Assembly (NCBI RefSeq): GCF_032854445.1
Contig: NC_088306.1
Location: 24,091,764 to 24,155,763, forward strand
Source of the DNA: Liolophura sinensis
Lineage: Eukaryota > Mollusca > Polyplacophora > Chitonida > Chitonidae
Length of the DNA stretch: 64,000 nt
Reading direction: 5' to 3'
The notes below the pieces were generated by a model. The model made no database searches. It saw nothing but the letters and a program-made list of their open reading frames with translations, and had not been told where the DNA came from. The translations under genes and the position numbers were made by a program. Each line of letters starts with the position of its first letter. The stretch's first letter is position 1. Positions 1 to 13,023 of this stretch are shown here, piece after piece.

Positions 1-665
1 CCACAACTTTACTGGATTCCTAAAATGCATAAATCCCCATACAAGGCTCGATTTATTGCAGGTTCAAGAAGCTGTACCACCAAACTCTTGTCAACTCTAC
101 TTACGAGAGCGTTACAAGATGTAAAGTCATTTTGGAATAAGTATTGTTGTGCCATAACAAAAAATTCAGGTGTCAACTGCATGTGGCTTGTTAACAACTT
201 AACGTCTTACAGAAGAACTCGATGCTCATATGCATATACCGTACAAAGACGTATCCACGTGGGATTTCTCTACTCTCTATACTACGATTAATCACAAAGA
301 TCTTATTGAAAGAATATCGTCGTTTATTGTCTCGGTATTTACTAAAACAGGTCACTGTTACATTAACGTCAGAAGCAAAAGGCTTTCTTTAGTTCTACTC
401 TTCATAAAGGTTACCACTCATGGGATGTTACATTATTTATTGAATTACTTGAATTTCTCATTAACAACATCTATGTGAAGTTCGAAGATACCATTAACCA
501 ACAGTGCATAGGTATTCCAATGGGTACCAATTGTGCGCCTCTTTTGGCAGACCTATACCTGTTTTCATATGAATACGACTATATGCAGAAATTACTTAAA
601 AGTAATATCTTTAAAGCTCGATCCTTTTCATTTACCAAGCGGTATATTGATGATCTACTGGCGTA
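1..665 (+). pseudogene. Reverse transcriptase relic (Penelope-like or related), cut by window edge
   Basis: Fragments in shifting frames read LYWIPKMHKSPYKARFIAG (frame 1), TWDFSTLYTTI (frame 2), then QCIGIPMGTNCAPLLADLYL and RYIDDLLA, with the YIDD catalytic box near 642-656. The order and motifs are those of a retroelement reverse transcriptase; the wording is closest, from memory, to Penelope-like elements common in invertebrates. At least two frameshifts and a stop at 664 show it is dead. The left part lies outside the window and the right end is lost before a SINE. Confidence 0.7.
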
Positions 666-763
666 AATCGGCACATAACTTTTTTCCAGTAAGTTGCTGA
701 CAGACAGGCAGACTGAAAAATATAAAGCCACCGAGAGCAAAATCGCCTTCGTGAAGATCGTTA

Positions 764-905
764 ATATTTATTTATTTATTTATTTGATTTATGTTTTACG
801 CCGTATTCAAGAATATTTCAATTATACGACGGCCAGCATTATGGTGGGAGGAAACCGGGTAGAGCCCGGGGGAAACCCACGACCATCCGCAGGTTGCTGG
901 CAGAG
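764..905 (-). mobile_element. SINE family A, partial
   Basis: Reads on the + strand from a (TTTA)n tail through TACGCCGTATTCAAGAATAT to CCATCCGCAGGTTGCTGG; the tRNA-like head is missing. Family A is the dominant tRNA-derived SINE of this window. Confidence 0.85.
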
Positions 906-1789
906 TGTATAGTACTATTGTACGGGCATTGGTATATACTGGGCATACCTGTGCTCTAACGATAAACAGGACCGTTATGGTACAAATGGAAAAATTAGTG
1001 AGCGCTACATTGGACTCCAGTTGTTTTGTGGAAGTAATAAGGCAACAGTGTAACAGGTTCACACATCCTAGACAGAAAACACCAATCAAATATATAAATA
1101 AATTCTACTTGGACAACAAATAATAAAGATCACTGTCCACCTTGCTACCCTGGCAATTTCATAAGTCTTAAGGTATGCAGGTATATTGGATTTCGGATGT
1201 CAATAAATATATTTAAAGCCGTTATCGTCAGTTTTCATGACTTTCCTGTCATCAGCTCGATTGTACAATCTGTCAGACAGAAGACACAGTGTATCAGCCA
1301 TAAAACAGACATTAACGAGCGTTCACTATCAGTCACCATCAATTGATAAATATCTATTTAATCATGGCCTCCGAAACTTCAATCAGCAGTTGCTGGTGTC
1401 AATCTGGATTAAAAATTCGCTTACATCTTTTGTCACACAGGGCATTGTAGAAGTGACAACTATGACATGTGGCTTTAAACTGTTTAAACCAATCGCTTTG
1501 ATGTCAAAGCACCGGAGCTTGAAATTCTACTGATGTGATTCCATCAATCAAGTATCCCACGGGAGATCGGAAATATTGTTATTCATTGGAAGAATATTGG
1601 ATTGCATTGCACCCAGTATTCACCCTGAAATTATGACGTTTTATAAAAGGTAGCAAAACGGTTGCTTTTATTAAACAACCCTAACGTAGTGGCTCAGTTT
1701 ACCACCATGTAACAATATGTCGTGGCCTAGTATTCTATTATTTTTACAGTACTTCTTTGCCTCGTGTTCTACTGTCCCGTCATGTCACA

Positions 1790-2640
1790 CTACATATACA
1801 CCGTGACCAAATGTGACCAAATGTTCCGTCATGTCCCTCTAAGTCATGGCCTATCGTGTCCCATCATTTTACATTGCGTCGTGACCAAGTGTTCCTTTTT
1901 GCCACACAGTGGCGGGGCCTAGTGCCCCATAGCTTCACATGACGTCGAGATTAAGTCTTCCGTCATACCTCACAACAGCGTGGCTTAATGTCCCATCATT
2001 TCACATTAAGTCGTGACCAAGTCTTCTGTCATGCCACACAACTTTACGTGGCCTAATGTCCCAACATTTAACATTACGTGATCAGATCTTCCGTCATGCC
2101 ATACAACGGCATGGCTTAGTGTCCCATCATTTCACATTAAGTCGTGACCAAGTGTTCCGTCATGCCACCCACCGCGTGGCCTAGTGTCTTCCGTCATATC
2201 CCACAAAGGTGTCCGCTATTTTTCCTAGCCTATCACCCTACATACTGGCATAATGTCTTTTCACGTCAAGCTACGTCGTGGCTTAGTGTCCTGCAGAGGG
2301 CTGTTTTTCAAAGAGCTCGTAAAGTTACGCCGTCCTAATCACCATGACGTCGCACACTGACAGCATGTGCCGCCTTGGTATTTACAACCTGCATAACGTT
2401 ACGACCCCTCTGAGAGACAGCCCCCTGCCAGGTTTCGCTACGTCGTGTTCTATTTTCACTTCATGTCACATTTTGTCGTGGCCTAATTTCCTGCCATGTC
2501 ACTGTACATGTACGTTGTGGCCTAGGTTCCAGTCACGTGTTCCAAATGTACGCCGTGGTTTAATGTTCCATAATGTCACGCTACGTCGTGGCTTGTTTTT
2601 CTGTAATGTCACTCTGCATAGTGATCTACTCTTGTCACTT
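1790..2640. repeat. Degenerate satellite, ~63-68 bp period
   Basis: Repeated versions of GGCTTAATGTCCCATCATTT followed by CACATTAAGTCGTGACCAAG and TCTTCCGTCATGCCACACAA. Clear unit starts lie at 1916, 1982, 2050, 2113 and 2178 (66, 68, 63, 65 bp); before and after them the units are more decayed. Open frames across 2144-2766 are products of the repeat, not genes. Confidence 0.8.
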
Positions 2641-2769
2641 TGTGTTGTGCAAATGCAATTTATAAAACAATTATGTCAATTTGAGCCCCTCCTTGTGGCG
2701 CCGTCTAGTCACGCTCTAATGTTTTCGGCGGGCTGCGTCCCCAATTCCCTGTGTCAGTCAATGTGAGAA

Positions 2770-5270
2770 CTTCGCCCATGCTTATCCAGTGGCTCCGGAA
2801 TGTATAGTAGAGGTCAATCAATAAATTTTCCACTCCGTCGTGAAAACGCAATTTCATCTCCCGTAACACAGACTACTGTCGTCAGAATGGATTGTCTAAC
2901 TCAGAATGTCATTAGTAAATTTGCTAATTGATAAGTAATACGTGTAATATTTGTGTGAAATCAGTATGTCTTTGTATTCTTTCAGCACTAAAGCCTAACA
3001 AAAAATCAATAGTCCATTATTCAGGGGAGACCTTTGATTCCAAAGGTTTTTGGTATTGTTTGGAAACGCGATCATCAAGATACATTTGCTGATAAATTGG
3101 CCGATTATTTTATATATTGTTTATCGCTGCAACATCGTTCATACCCTTGCTGAAAAATCCTAACTTGTGAGCATTAAATTTGCAAGAGTGTTTGAAGTAA
3201 CAAAGTTCTAACGAAGTAATGCGCCAAAATTTTGCACGATACACTACACACCTCTGACAGGAGTTCCGTTGGTAGACGGGCGACTAAGGCGACGGGTGTT
3301 TTAGTTAGTTAGCAATGTGGCTTGGAATCAATCTCCAAGTTCTCATGCTGTTGTGCTGTACAATCGTGACAGTTCTTCAAACCAGAGTGGACTCGTGTTT
3401 TACAGGCAGACTGGCATGCTCCTTCAATGTACCCAAAACAAGTACAGGTATTTCGGTCCGGCAAAACGATTGCAATACTGCCTAAATGGCTTTGTGCCGT
3501 ACTCAATCATTAGTTCTTTTATTCGAATGTAATTGCTCTATGTTCCCAAAGTATACACCAAACACCTTAATAACTCCTGGCCATGATCCGTCCGCAATCT
3601 ATATACTGTTTCTTGAATAGTGACATGGCTTGATACAGCCTGTGCACAGGGGACGTATTCGAATATATGTTCTCGTGTTGATAACATACGAGAACGAGTT
3701 CTCGAATTTGAAAAAAAAATCAATGAGATTTTGACTTCGAACAGTGTGCAATAAGAATGATATTATAGTAAAAAGCCATCTGTGCTCTTTTTGTCTGGTA
3801 GAAAGCTGGAATATTTCTCTTCTTGATTTCAGTTCATTATTAATAAAAATAATTGCGAGACGATTTGCTTTCTGACCCAATCCTTGTATTCTTTCTGTAT
3901 TTGAATAAGATTGTCTAAGACCACAGATTGCTGAATTCATTGCGTGGTAGAAAGTTCACAGTTCTTATGATTAACTTTCATAGGCCGTAATTCGAGAAAT
4001 AAAGCTCTCCTTTTAACAATCCTACAACTATTCATCCCAAACCCTCCAAAAGTCCTAGTTATCGATTGCTTGCGGTGAAACATAAAACCTTTCCTTCTTC
4101 AGTCATTTTCTTCCAAAGTGTGGCATGCTGGGGGTGATATTGGCCGCAAATGTTTTTATTGGACGCTAGGCACGAAAAGTCGTGAGAGAGTTTCAAGTAG
4201 ACCAATTTTCAGGAAATAAAAAAAATGAAATTTCCAAAGAATGTATACTCATATTTCACTTGATAGTGGTGACATAGGCTTAAGCCCTTTCGGCTTTATA
4301 AAAAGTTTTCCCGACGTTATGAAAGGGAGAAAACAAACACAAAAAACACTAACGTTCATAGAAAGCATGCACTTAAAGTGTAGTGTTTTTAGACAATGGG
4401 GTATCAGTTTACACTGCAAAGAGCACACAAAACACGATTCTCACAAAAGAAAAGAACGAATCTAGCGAAAAAGAATAATTTAGGGTAGAAAAAGGGTTTC
4501 TTCACAAGGTTTAAATCCTTATTTATTTGCTCTGCCAATCTATTTGTTCTTACATTATTCCTTGTCATTATTCATATAGTAGCGAACTTGTGTCTGAAAA
4601 AACGAACACTTATGTTCCATATTCACCGACAAATTATCACAATTAAAAAAAGTTTTCTTGACTTTTTTGTATTTATTCATCGAGAAAGTACATTTTGCGC
4701 TCTATGGCTAAGGAAAAGAAGTCACGGAGAAGGGGAATAATTTGTTAAATGCTCAAGTGTGGAATTAGCTATGTTCGATGAAATATTCTTTATAACGGTA
4801 GTAGTGTTTGTGAATTTTAAAAAATGTTTCCATGTGAGAAAACCTCAGAAAACTATCACTTTCTCCTCCAGCAAGTGCTGTTTTCTTAAATTAATAACAA
4901 TTATCAGACATGTTTGTTTCTTTGAAACTTTTCCTAACTTGTTCAGAAGACAAATCTGCATGATTTCAGTATAAAAATCAGTCTTTCAGTTACACGGGAT
5001 TTAGCTCTATGCAAAGTTATGTTAACGATAGTTTACATTTATTATAATTTTTTCTGACCTTCAGAGGGAAATTTATGTTTTCCTAATCATAGAAACCATA
5101 AGAAAGTTTAACAGAAATATTCACCAATATGAACATGCAATTTTAAGGCTTTCCAGCGCAAATACGACGATAATATAAAATACATTTGAAGAGGTTGTTC
5201 AGAATGCTTCATAATGTAGAAAATACTTCACTGACCTAAAACCCTTGAATGGATTGCAATTTAGAAAGTG
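2770..5270. other. Non-coding stretch, nothing recognised
   Basis: AT-rich sequence with only short open frames lacking domain or splice support. No repeat family was identified here. Confidence 0.5.
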
Positions 5271-5290
5271 CTAATACCCAGTGAACTATT

Positions 5291-5514
5291 TATTTATTTA
5301 TTTATTTGATTGGTGTTTTACACCGTACTCAAGAATATTTCACTTATACGACGGCGGCCAGCATTATGGTGGGTGGAAACAGGGCACAGCCCGGGGGGAA
5401 ACCCACGACCATTCGCAGGTTGCTGAAAAACCCTCCTACGTACGGCCGGAGAGGAAGCCAGCATGAGCTGGTCTTGAACTCACAGCGACAGCATTGGTGA
5501 GAGGCCTCTAGGTT
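5291..5514 (-). mobile_element. SINE family A with 14-bp target-site duplication
   Basis: Flanked by perfect copies of CCCAGTGAACTATT at 5277-5290 and 5515-5528. It has the (ATTT)n tail and the body up to GCATTGGTGAGAGG; the tRNA head is truncated, as expected from incomplete reverse transcription. Confidence 0.92.
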
Positions 5515-5794
5515 CCCAGTGAACTATTCTGAAAACATTTTCTTCTGTACTTGATATCGCCCTTACTTGTTTTTCCGGTCACAGATTTCACTTCTGTTCG
5601 GCATTCATGTCCAGTTATGTCTGCTGAACCTTGTGTCTAAAAATGCGATTAAAAATCTTTTACATTCTTGACAGTAAGGTAGAAAATAATATATTGGATG
5701 TACATTTAGTTTATAGGAAAATCGCAATGCATGAAAAAATGGATTTCGTTATTTTTTATCAGTCCATCGTCTGAGGTTGGTCGTCTATCATGAA

Positions 5795-6260
5795 TGTTAA
5801 TGCCATGGGCTCACTGGGCTCATTTCCGAGTTGAGTCCTCCGTAAGACATGAAAATCGGTCACTTTGGTAGTACCCTGCTTGGCGTTCAACATAACAACA
5901 ATATGTCTGGCGTCAGCATATTGTGAATGGGTGGTGTGTTGTGTCTGGTGTGTCATACAGCAGTGTTGGGTCGACCCTGGTTAAAGGAGACATTGCCGTC
6001 ATGTGACAGAGACATTGTTAAAAGCAATGGCTAACAAACAAACAGAGAGACACGCCTTACCGAAGGCAAGTACCGAAGCCATTATACCGATACGGGTCAA
6101 CCAGTCGTTGCACTATCGCTTTCATGCTGAACGCCAAGTGAGGAAGTTACACCCTCCTCTTTTAACGTCTTAGGCGTGACTCGACCTAGGATTGACCCTG
6201 GATCTGCCGTTCCCGAAGCAGACGCTGTACCAACTGTGTTATCGGGGCCGGTCAGTTTTC
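5795..6260. mobile_element. tRNA-derived SINE family C pieces
   Basis: The - strand from about 6255 to 6165 reads as a tRNA-like head: ACACAGTTGGTACAGCGTC (A box) and GGGTCAATCC (B box), then a body to about 6000 (CACTTGGCGTTCAGCATGAA). A + strand piece at about 5878-5965 (CTTGGCGTTCAACATAA, TGGGTGGTGTGTTGTGTCTG) looks like the same family in inverse orientation. Confidence 0.55.
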
Positions 6261-7009
6261 AATGATGTTGGAAAGACACAAGGTATCTTCAGTGAGAACA
6301 GGTGAAATCAGTAGTCTAATCGTGTACCATGCTAGAATATAACTTGTCTATAATAATATATGTATCTCATTTTCGCTTCGATTTCAACTGTATCATATAT
6401 GGCGATCTAATTCAACTCTAATTCAATGAATATATATACATCCCCTAGCCCCGGGTTACAGACAAGTGTACTTGTCTTCTATGAACAAACGTCGTCGACC
6501 ACTGTTCACCACGGCCCCATGAGCCATGAAAAATGAGAATATACAAGGTCCCTTTCTAACGTCCTGACTGAACGAGAGTACTGAGAACACGTTACTGCAT
6601 ATAGGCTCCCGTCACCGAATGCCCCGGGCGAATCTATGTCGCATGCATAAATCATCAACTATGTTCAGTAAATCTGTCTTGTCAGGTACTGACCACAGTC
6701 TAACTTTAGCCTGAGCCGACTGGATTCAACCGTAATCCTGCTGTTACTCTACCTCCCAGGGTGAACATGAAAGCAAACGAACCAAAGTTTTTTTCAATGT
6801 TATGCAGAACTAGACAAATCTACGATAACAGAAAAAATAGAGCCTTAACTGAACAGGTTGCCTGAGCAATTCAGATTCCAACCCATCGTCAAACCACACC
6901 GTCGTCATATAAATAAAATCGTCTTGACCACAGCCATAAACACTAATCAGTAAATCAATCAATCCATTAATGAAAATTATCTGGCATGTCACAATAATTC
7001 TTCACAAGA

Positions 7010-7287
7010 TATATTTATTTATTTATTTATTTATTTATTTGATTGGTGTTTTACGCCGTAGTCAAGAATATTTCACTTACACGGCGGCGGCGGCCAGCAT
7101 TATGGTGGGTGGAAACCGGGCGGAGCCCGGTGGAAACCAACTACCACCCGCAGGTTGCTATCGGATCTTCCCACTTACGGTCGGAGAAGAAGCCAGCATG
7201 AGCTGGACTTGAACTTACAGCATTGGTGAGAGACTCTTGGGTCAATGCGCCGCGCTAGCGCGCTGACCAACTGAGCCACGGAGGCCC
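7010..7287 (-). mobile_element. SINE family A, near full length
   Basis: Runs from a long (ATTT)n tail to GAGCCACGGAGGCCCC, the start of the tRNA-like head (complement GGGGCCTCCGTGGCTCAGTT). Confidence 0.9.
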
Positions 7288-8073
7288 CTCACCAGACATA
7301 AGATGGCCAAGTTAACTGTTATAGAGTTGACGTCTCAACGAAGACAGTGATGGTTGAGAACAATTTCAGGATGCGCCAGGAACGCACTTATTCAAGGTGT
7401 GTACGATACTACAAGAAACAACGGACGGACACCGAGTGCCTGTCATCATTATCCCGGTCCTGTGACTGATCACCGGTACACCTGTGTAAGGGAGTACATG
7501 AATTCGCCCGTCTGGAGACCATCGGCGGCTGCGTAATCACAGCCACTTCGCGGCGGTTCCCAGCTTTCTGGTCGCCTGTAAACACGCACCAAACACCAGT
7601 TGAGGGGAGAAAATCAATGCCGGTAATGGTCAGAGTATCACTTGAGAGTGTCCCGGAATATACATTAAGCTTTATCCCATCGATCGCCAACACTGATAAC
7701 TATGATCAGGCGCCCCCATAAGCACAGTCTCCAAAAGTCGGGCGAGAAAGGGCGAAGAAAGAGGAGAAGGTATACGAAATCCCGTTATTTAGATTTGGCA
7801 GGTAATAACTGCTGGGATATTCGCCGTCACGGACGAAGAGACAGTCATGATACAACGCATACGTTTGCCGGGTACATACTTAAGACATGTATCAAATGGC
7901 CTGGGCAGCCACCACGTCATATAACAGGCTTTTTAGTTGACTTTGGTTGAAAAAGTCCCAAGGGAATATATTACATATAGCTTTACTCCTGATATCTCGC
8001 GAACCAAACAGTTTATCATTATGTCAAGATAAAGAAATGAAACAGCGAACTAGACAACCTATAAACTACATAC

Positions 8074-8256
8074 CAATGCGGTCGCTGTGAGTTTAAGTCC
8101 AACTCATGCTGGCTTCCTCTCCGGTCGTAAGTGGGAAAGCCTACCATCAACCTGCGGATGGTCGTTGGTTTCCCCGAGGCTCTGCCCTGGTTCCTCCCAC
8201 CATAACGCTTGCCTCCGTCGTATAAGTGAAATATTCTTGAGTATGGTGGCTTCCGG
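8074..8256 (+). mobile_element. SINE family A, both ends truncated
   Basis: Starts at ACCAATGCGGTCGCTGTGAG, passes through CAACCTGCGGATGGTCGTTG and ends at AAATATTCTTGAGTATGGTG without the A-rich tail. Confidence 0.85.
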
Positions 8257-8279
8257 TATTCCTTTTGTGTTTCCTTAAT

Positions 8280-9310
8280 CCGTCTTAATTTTGAGTATGC
8301 TTTCTTAGTTCGTTAGATCCTTATTTTGGGGAATTGACCTGACCTGAAACTTTTATTTTTTCATGGTTGGTATACGAATGTCTGTTTTGACGCATAGATA
8401 TATAGCGAATAAAGTATGAATTAAGAAATAAACGACATTTATTACTACATAAAATTAACGTCAAAACTTTTGTTTGTTCATAAAACAATGATTAAATTTG
8501 TACGTTAGCGGTAATAACAACTAACGAAAAAAAGGAAAGTTAAAGTTTGTTATATTAGGTTGGCATAAAAAATAGGGCCGTACTTTGATGCTGCATTGCT
8601 CCATTATCCTTTGTTCAAACCATTTCAAACTTTAGACATTCAAATGGCATGATGTTTTTAATATACTGACTAATTTTGAAGGTCATAACCTAAGTAGTCG
8701 GCACACAGGGTTAAGATGAAAACATAGCCTCTAAAACGCACGTTCCGGTGACCCACACTGCATTACCTGTCAAGTGTCACGAGTAGACCACGCACTGCAC
8801 CTGTGTGACACGCATAAAAGAGTGCTGGAAAAAAATTATTCTTAACGAGATTCGGGACTCAATCAATTCACGGAAGAAACGTTTGCACGCCGTCTTCGGA
8901 GAAGATGGAGGACCAATTGATCAACTTTTCAAGTAAAACAAGGTAGAACATCATTTTGAAACTCCCGGAACATGCGTTTTTGACTCTATTTTGATTTTGG
9001 TCTCATGAACAGAAATCTTAAACGATGAAATTGAAATTTGGTCTGAATATTTAGGACATAATGGCTTTTGAGTGTGTAAATTTTTAGACGCTGACGATTC
9101 GGAGATACTGAGTGTCAAAGTACGGCCCATTTTTTATGCTTACCCGATATAATAGTAAATCTATCCGTCTAAAGAGGCATTCGTATACCAGCCTTAAAGC
9201 AAAATGGGCGTTCAGGACCAACAAAAGCAAGGCTAATTCCAAAAACAACGTTTAACACAAACTTGCAAAGAACTAAGAAAATATATAAAGTACGAAAATA
9301 GGACGGAATC
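8280..9310. mobile_element. Foldback (long inverted-repeat) element, split by an insertion
   Basis: The left arm (8290-8400) has CTTTCTTAGTTCGTTAG and GGTTGGTATACGAATGTCTG. The right arm (9180-9300), read on the - strand, has TTTTCTTAGTTCTTTG and GGCTGGTATACGAATGCCTC. Related arms occur at 9850-9990 and 45265-45535. A mariner-like element occupies the centre. Confidence 0.6.
8555..9147. mobile_element. Mariner/Tc1-like element relic with TIRs and TA duplication
   Basis: Left end TTAGGTTGGCATAAAAAATA then GGGCCGTACTTTGA; right end (complement) TCGGGTAAGCATAAAAAAT then GGGCCGTACTTTGA. Both are flanked by TA, the mariner target. Inside, 8839-8934 on the + strand reads NEIRDSINSRKKRLHAV then FGEDGGPIDQLFK and a stop, resembling the C-terminal end of a mariner-type transposase. 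At 593 bp it has lost most of any transposase. Confidence 0.7.
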
Positions 9311-9849
9311 ATACAAAGATAAGCAGTCAACAGTTTTTAATGTTTTATGCGACTGAGTGAAATTAGTATTCAGGCCCTGTATCATGCTAGAATATAAGTT
9401 GTCGATATTGAAATATGTATCTCAACAATCTTTGATTGCAACTGCTCAACCTATCCAAACTAAAGCAGTTCATTGCTGACCTTCAGTACATGTAACATTG
9501 GCCGGATTAAGCATTTAGCCCTTATTCGGACACACCTCCTTTGGCTCGACTCTGGCTCTTGGGCTTTGCATGCTACTGGACGAGGTGTGGTAGCTTTTCT
9601 TGTTTTCAACATCCACGAAATTTGTCTCGGTCACTTAAGTAACTTAGTTTAAAATGTTACTAAGTCACTTAGTTTAAAGGGCACACCATTTCATTTTTGT
9701 GACGTTGCACAACCGAGACATTGCAGTTTAAGTAAGCAAAGGCATTCGCATTGAGCCAATCGAAAGCGCCGCCATAATATCAGTTTTTTTTCCTATCAGG
9801 CGCTAGTTTCCAACATCACTGAAAACTGTAGACTACTTCTCTTTGCATG

Positions 9850-9990
9850 ATTCGTTTCCATTTTCGTACTTTATATACTTTCTTAGTTCTTTAGTGGTTT
9901 GGGTAATACGTCGTTTTGAGAAATGCGATTATTGACCTGGAACGTCCTTATTTCTTGACGGCTGGTATATGAATGACTCATTTGACGCAT
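9850..9990. repeat. Solo arm of the foldback repeat
   Basis: TTTATATACTTTCTTAGTTC, ATACGTCGTTTTGAGAAATG and TTATTGACCTGGAACGTCC match the arms at 45265-45535 and partly those at 8290-8400. Confidence 0.5.
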
Positions 9991-12015
9991 ACATTTGTAT
10001 AACTTGAGAACGCATCTGTGTCCGCTTACTTCACTTCTTCTAGCCATATACGCTTGAGGTAAAAGTGACACGACATCGTGCTTCCTATTGCATTATCATG
10101 GCGCGTTATATTACCTCGTAAGAAGTCCTTATTAGAAGGAGATATAAATGTAAGGATATAAGGAGATACAAAATAAGGATATATTCATTGTTATCTTTTC
10201 TTTTTATTATTAAACCGTTATCATTTTCGGTCTTGGACACACAATTTCTCGATTCGGTCTTGGACACACAATTTGTCGATTCTCACCCGAATTTGGATTG
10301 GAGACAATAAGCTGAGGACGACGTCCACGTTGCCGTTTGAATAGCCTAACTTTCTGTAAACCCCACTTGCTCTTAACCAATATGATGATTTTGTCTGCAT
10401 ATCTCTTTTTCTTTGGTTGGGGGTGGGGGGGGGGGGGTCGGGCAGGTTAGGGTCGTTCGTTTTAATGCACTTTTCATTATTGTCGAATGTATTACCATGT
10501 CAATTAATAGATCGGGGACAGAATGAGCGCCTTCCATTTGAAATGTTCCCTCCACTAAACCAGGCAACAACGCACAACCCGATATGGACACTTTGCCGCT
10601 TCCTTCAATTCAACCCAAGGGGACGCAACTCTTATGAGCATTTAAATAATCGAGTTGAGGCTATTTCCAGAAAAAGGTGTTGTAACAACGCATCGATTTC
10701 TCTTCCTGTTAGTAAATTTCTATTCATCAAATTTTAAAAAAAAAAAATACACATTCCCTAAATTCTCGCTTGATACTATATGTCATACCTATGGTACCTA
10801 TAGAGGTAACAGGCTTTTGCACTTAAAATTCCAACTGAAGTGATACCCGTCTTCGCTGTTGCGGCCTGAAGTGAAGTCAACATTCAGGAAATTAGTCAGT
10901 AACTCTGAACAAAATTTTGGTATATTTTAACCAGGTGTGGGTCCAAAATAACGGCACAGAAATGCTTCGTACATTCTATACGACAAACAACGCACATGTG
11001 GCTGTATGTAAGGGTACCACTATCGGAGAGTAAAGATGAGAAATAACTGGCTTGTTTAACTCTCAGATTAGTGATGGGCCTAACACAAGATCAAACAAAG
11101 AAAAACGACACTTGACTAATATAAATACATATATTCTAACGAAATATACAAATAATGCAACTGACAATAATATACAAAAGAATACAAACAATTATTAAAA
11201 TATATGGTCTCTTACTGATGATAGCGTCTAAATCCGGATGGAATATTCCGGCTTCCAAAGGCTCACGTAAATGTAGAATACACAGTTACGAGGAATTTTC
11301 CAATGGAAGGATGATACCCGGATAAGTGACAAGGGCACGGCCCGCTGACGATGGTTGGTCCACAACAGCCTGCGAAGGTGTTACTTCTCGGGTCGGCTGA
11401 GCTGGCGATGTATGTTTCACTCCTCAGATATATACACAATGTCACTTTCGGGGTAAACTGGGATGACATGTAGCACAAAGAGACAATGAGCGATACAAGC
11501 TCCAAAATAACGTCGCTAAAAAAAGCAAGTGGCAAAACAAAAGCTCACAAAGTGCTGTGTACAGAAAATGGAGTATAAATAACGAATGTCGAATGTCGTG
11601 ACAACCGATATCACCAAACCCGGTAACACCCTTCACAATGAATGACAGTAAATATGACTGCTCTGAAGTGGACTTAAGAAAACGACTGCTCTCACATGGA
11701 CTTGAGTAAAATGGCTGTGAGCTTTACAACTCCGTCGATTATATTTATAGACTAAAGTAAAAGAAAATTCTGGATGGTTTGGTCGTAAACATGTTCATAT
11801 CACCAACACATACTTCCAGAATGTATACTCTGTGTACAATATTACTAAACTCATAAACACCGAAGCCTCGAGAACGCTCGACTGAATTACAATGCAGGCT
11901 ATAACGTACACAGAGGGAAAATGTAGGTCAGACTTTGACAAATAAAAAAATTTAAAAAAACATAATACAATGTTTAAAGACGGGGTTCCGAACACTGCAT
12001 TATTCAGTCAGAAAG
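9990..12015. other. Non-coding stretch with simple repeats
   Basis: Contains a 27-bp direct duplication (TCGGTCTTGGACACACAATT, twice, about 10228-10285) and a G-run near 10425-10438. No gene was recognised. Confidence 0.5.
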
Positions 12016-12040
12016 TCAGATCTGTTTAATTCGGAGATAG

Positions 12041-12404
12041 TGAGCACACAGGAAATTACCAGAGGATTGTGAAATCTGTCCAGTTTGTCTGGACATCACG
12101 CGGGCCCTGTCAGTGTCAGTTTTGGTGGTCGATGTCGTCTGGGATATCGATATACTGTAATCGCATGAAGAAGTTCTTCTCTTGTGCAGAATCTTGATGT
12201 GGACAGAGTGGTAGACGTAGTAAGTCCATTTTAAGATAATCGGACCATCAGCGAGTCTTTCTAGGCTCAGAGCATTGACACTTTCGTCCGCCCACTCTGG
12301 CATCTTTAGTTTTATAGATTTAATCATGTCCAGGAAGGGCAGAAATAGACTTAGGTCCTTAGTTTTGTCTTTTTTTCTATAACTTGAGCTTAGAATACTT
12401 ATAA
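12041..12404 (-). CDS. Possible coding exon, unrecognised
   Basis: An open frame on the - strand begins after a possible acceptor (GCAATAG) and reads VISILSSSYRKKDKTKD, then MPEWADESVNALSLERLADG and WTYYVYHSVHIKILHKRR, with a possible donor CTCTG|GTAATT near 12041. Composition is protein-like, but no family is recognised, the donor is weak and no partner exon was found. It may be chance. Confidence 0.2.
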
Positions 12405-12909
12405 CCTATTGCTATGACGTTTTCACATGTAGCATACAATATACACAAAGTAATGAAATTCAATGACCAGATTTTAGAAAACCGCATTACTTAATAAAGA
12501 AGAATAAGGTTGAGAAATATATAAGTAAATTAATAATTTTGTAATTAATAATTGAAATGTTGGGCAACCTGGATGCTCTCGAAGAAAACAAAACTCCACC
12601 ACAGCGGAAAGCACAAATCCCCTACTACATACAAACAACACTGTCGTATTCTGCAGTGGTGGCGAATCAATAGAAAACATCCTGGATCCAATTTATAGCC
12701 CGATCACCACTAAAATTGGATGGATTCTTGCTTCGCCAAAGGCCAAGCTGTGCCCACAATTTTCCTTAAATCTGCCTACAATTTTTTCCTGTAAATATGC
12801 TGACAAGAAATGCAGATACATTCACAGACAAATATACAGCGGCCAAACTATAACTTTCTTGGCCAGGGTAGCCAAATCTGACTACATGTAAATATTTCTG
12901 ATATTAAGA

Positions 12910-13023
12910 TTTATTTATTTATTTGATCGGTATTTTCCAACAACACGCCTATAGCCAACAAACGTGGTGGGTGGAAGCCAGATAGAGTCCGGGGGAAACG
13001 CACGAACGCCGGTAGGTTGCAGG
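12910..13023 (-). mobile_element. SINE family A, old fragment
   Basis: TTTATTTATTTATTTGATCGG tail side, then a diverged body with GGTGGGTGGAAGCCAGATAG and CCGGTAGGTTGCAGG. Confidence 0.6.

Noticed and set aside
1790-2640. CRISPR array
   Set aside because: Whole units, not spacer-separated exact repeats, are duplicated and diverged; the context is an animal genome.
2144-2766. Open frames of 64 and 140 codons
   Set aside because: They largely lie within or at the edge of the degenerate satellite and have no domain or splice support.
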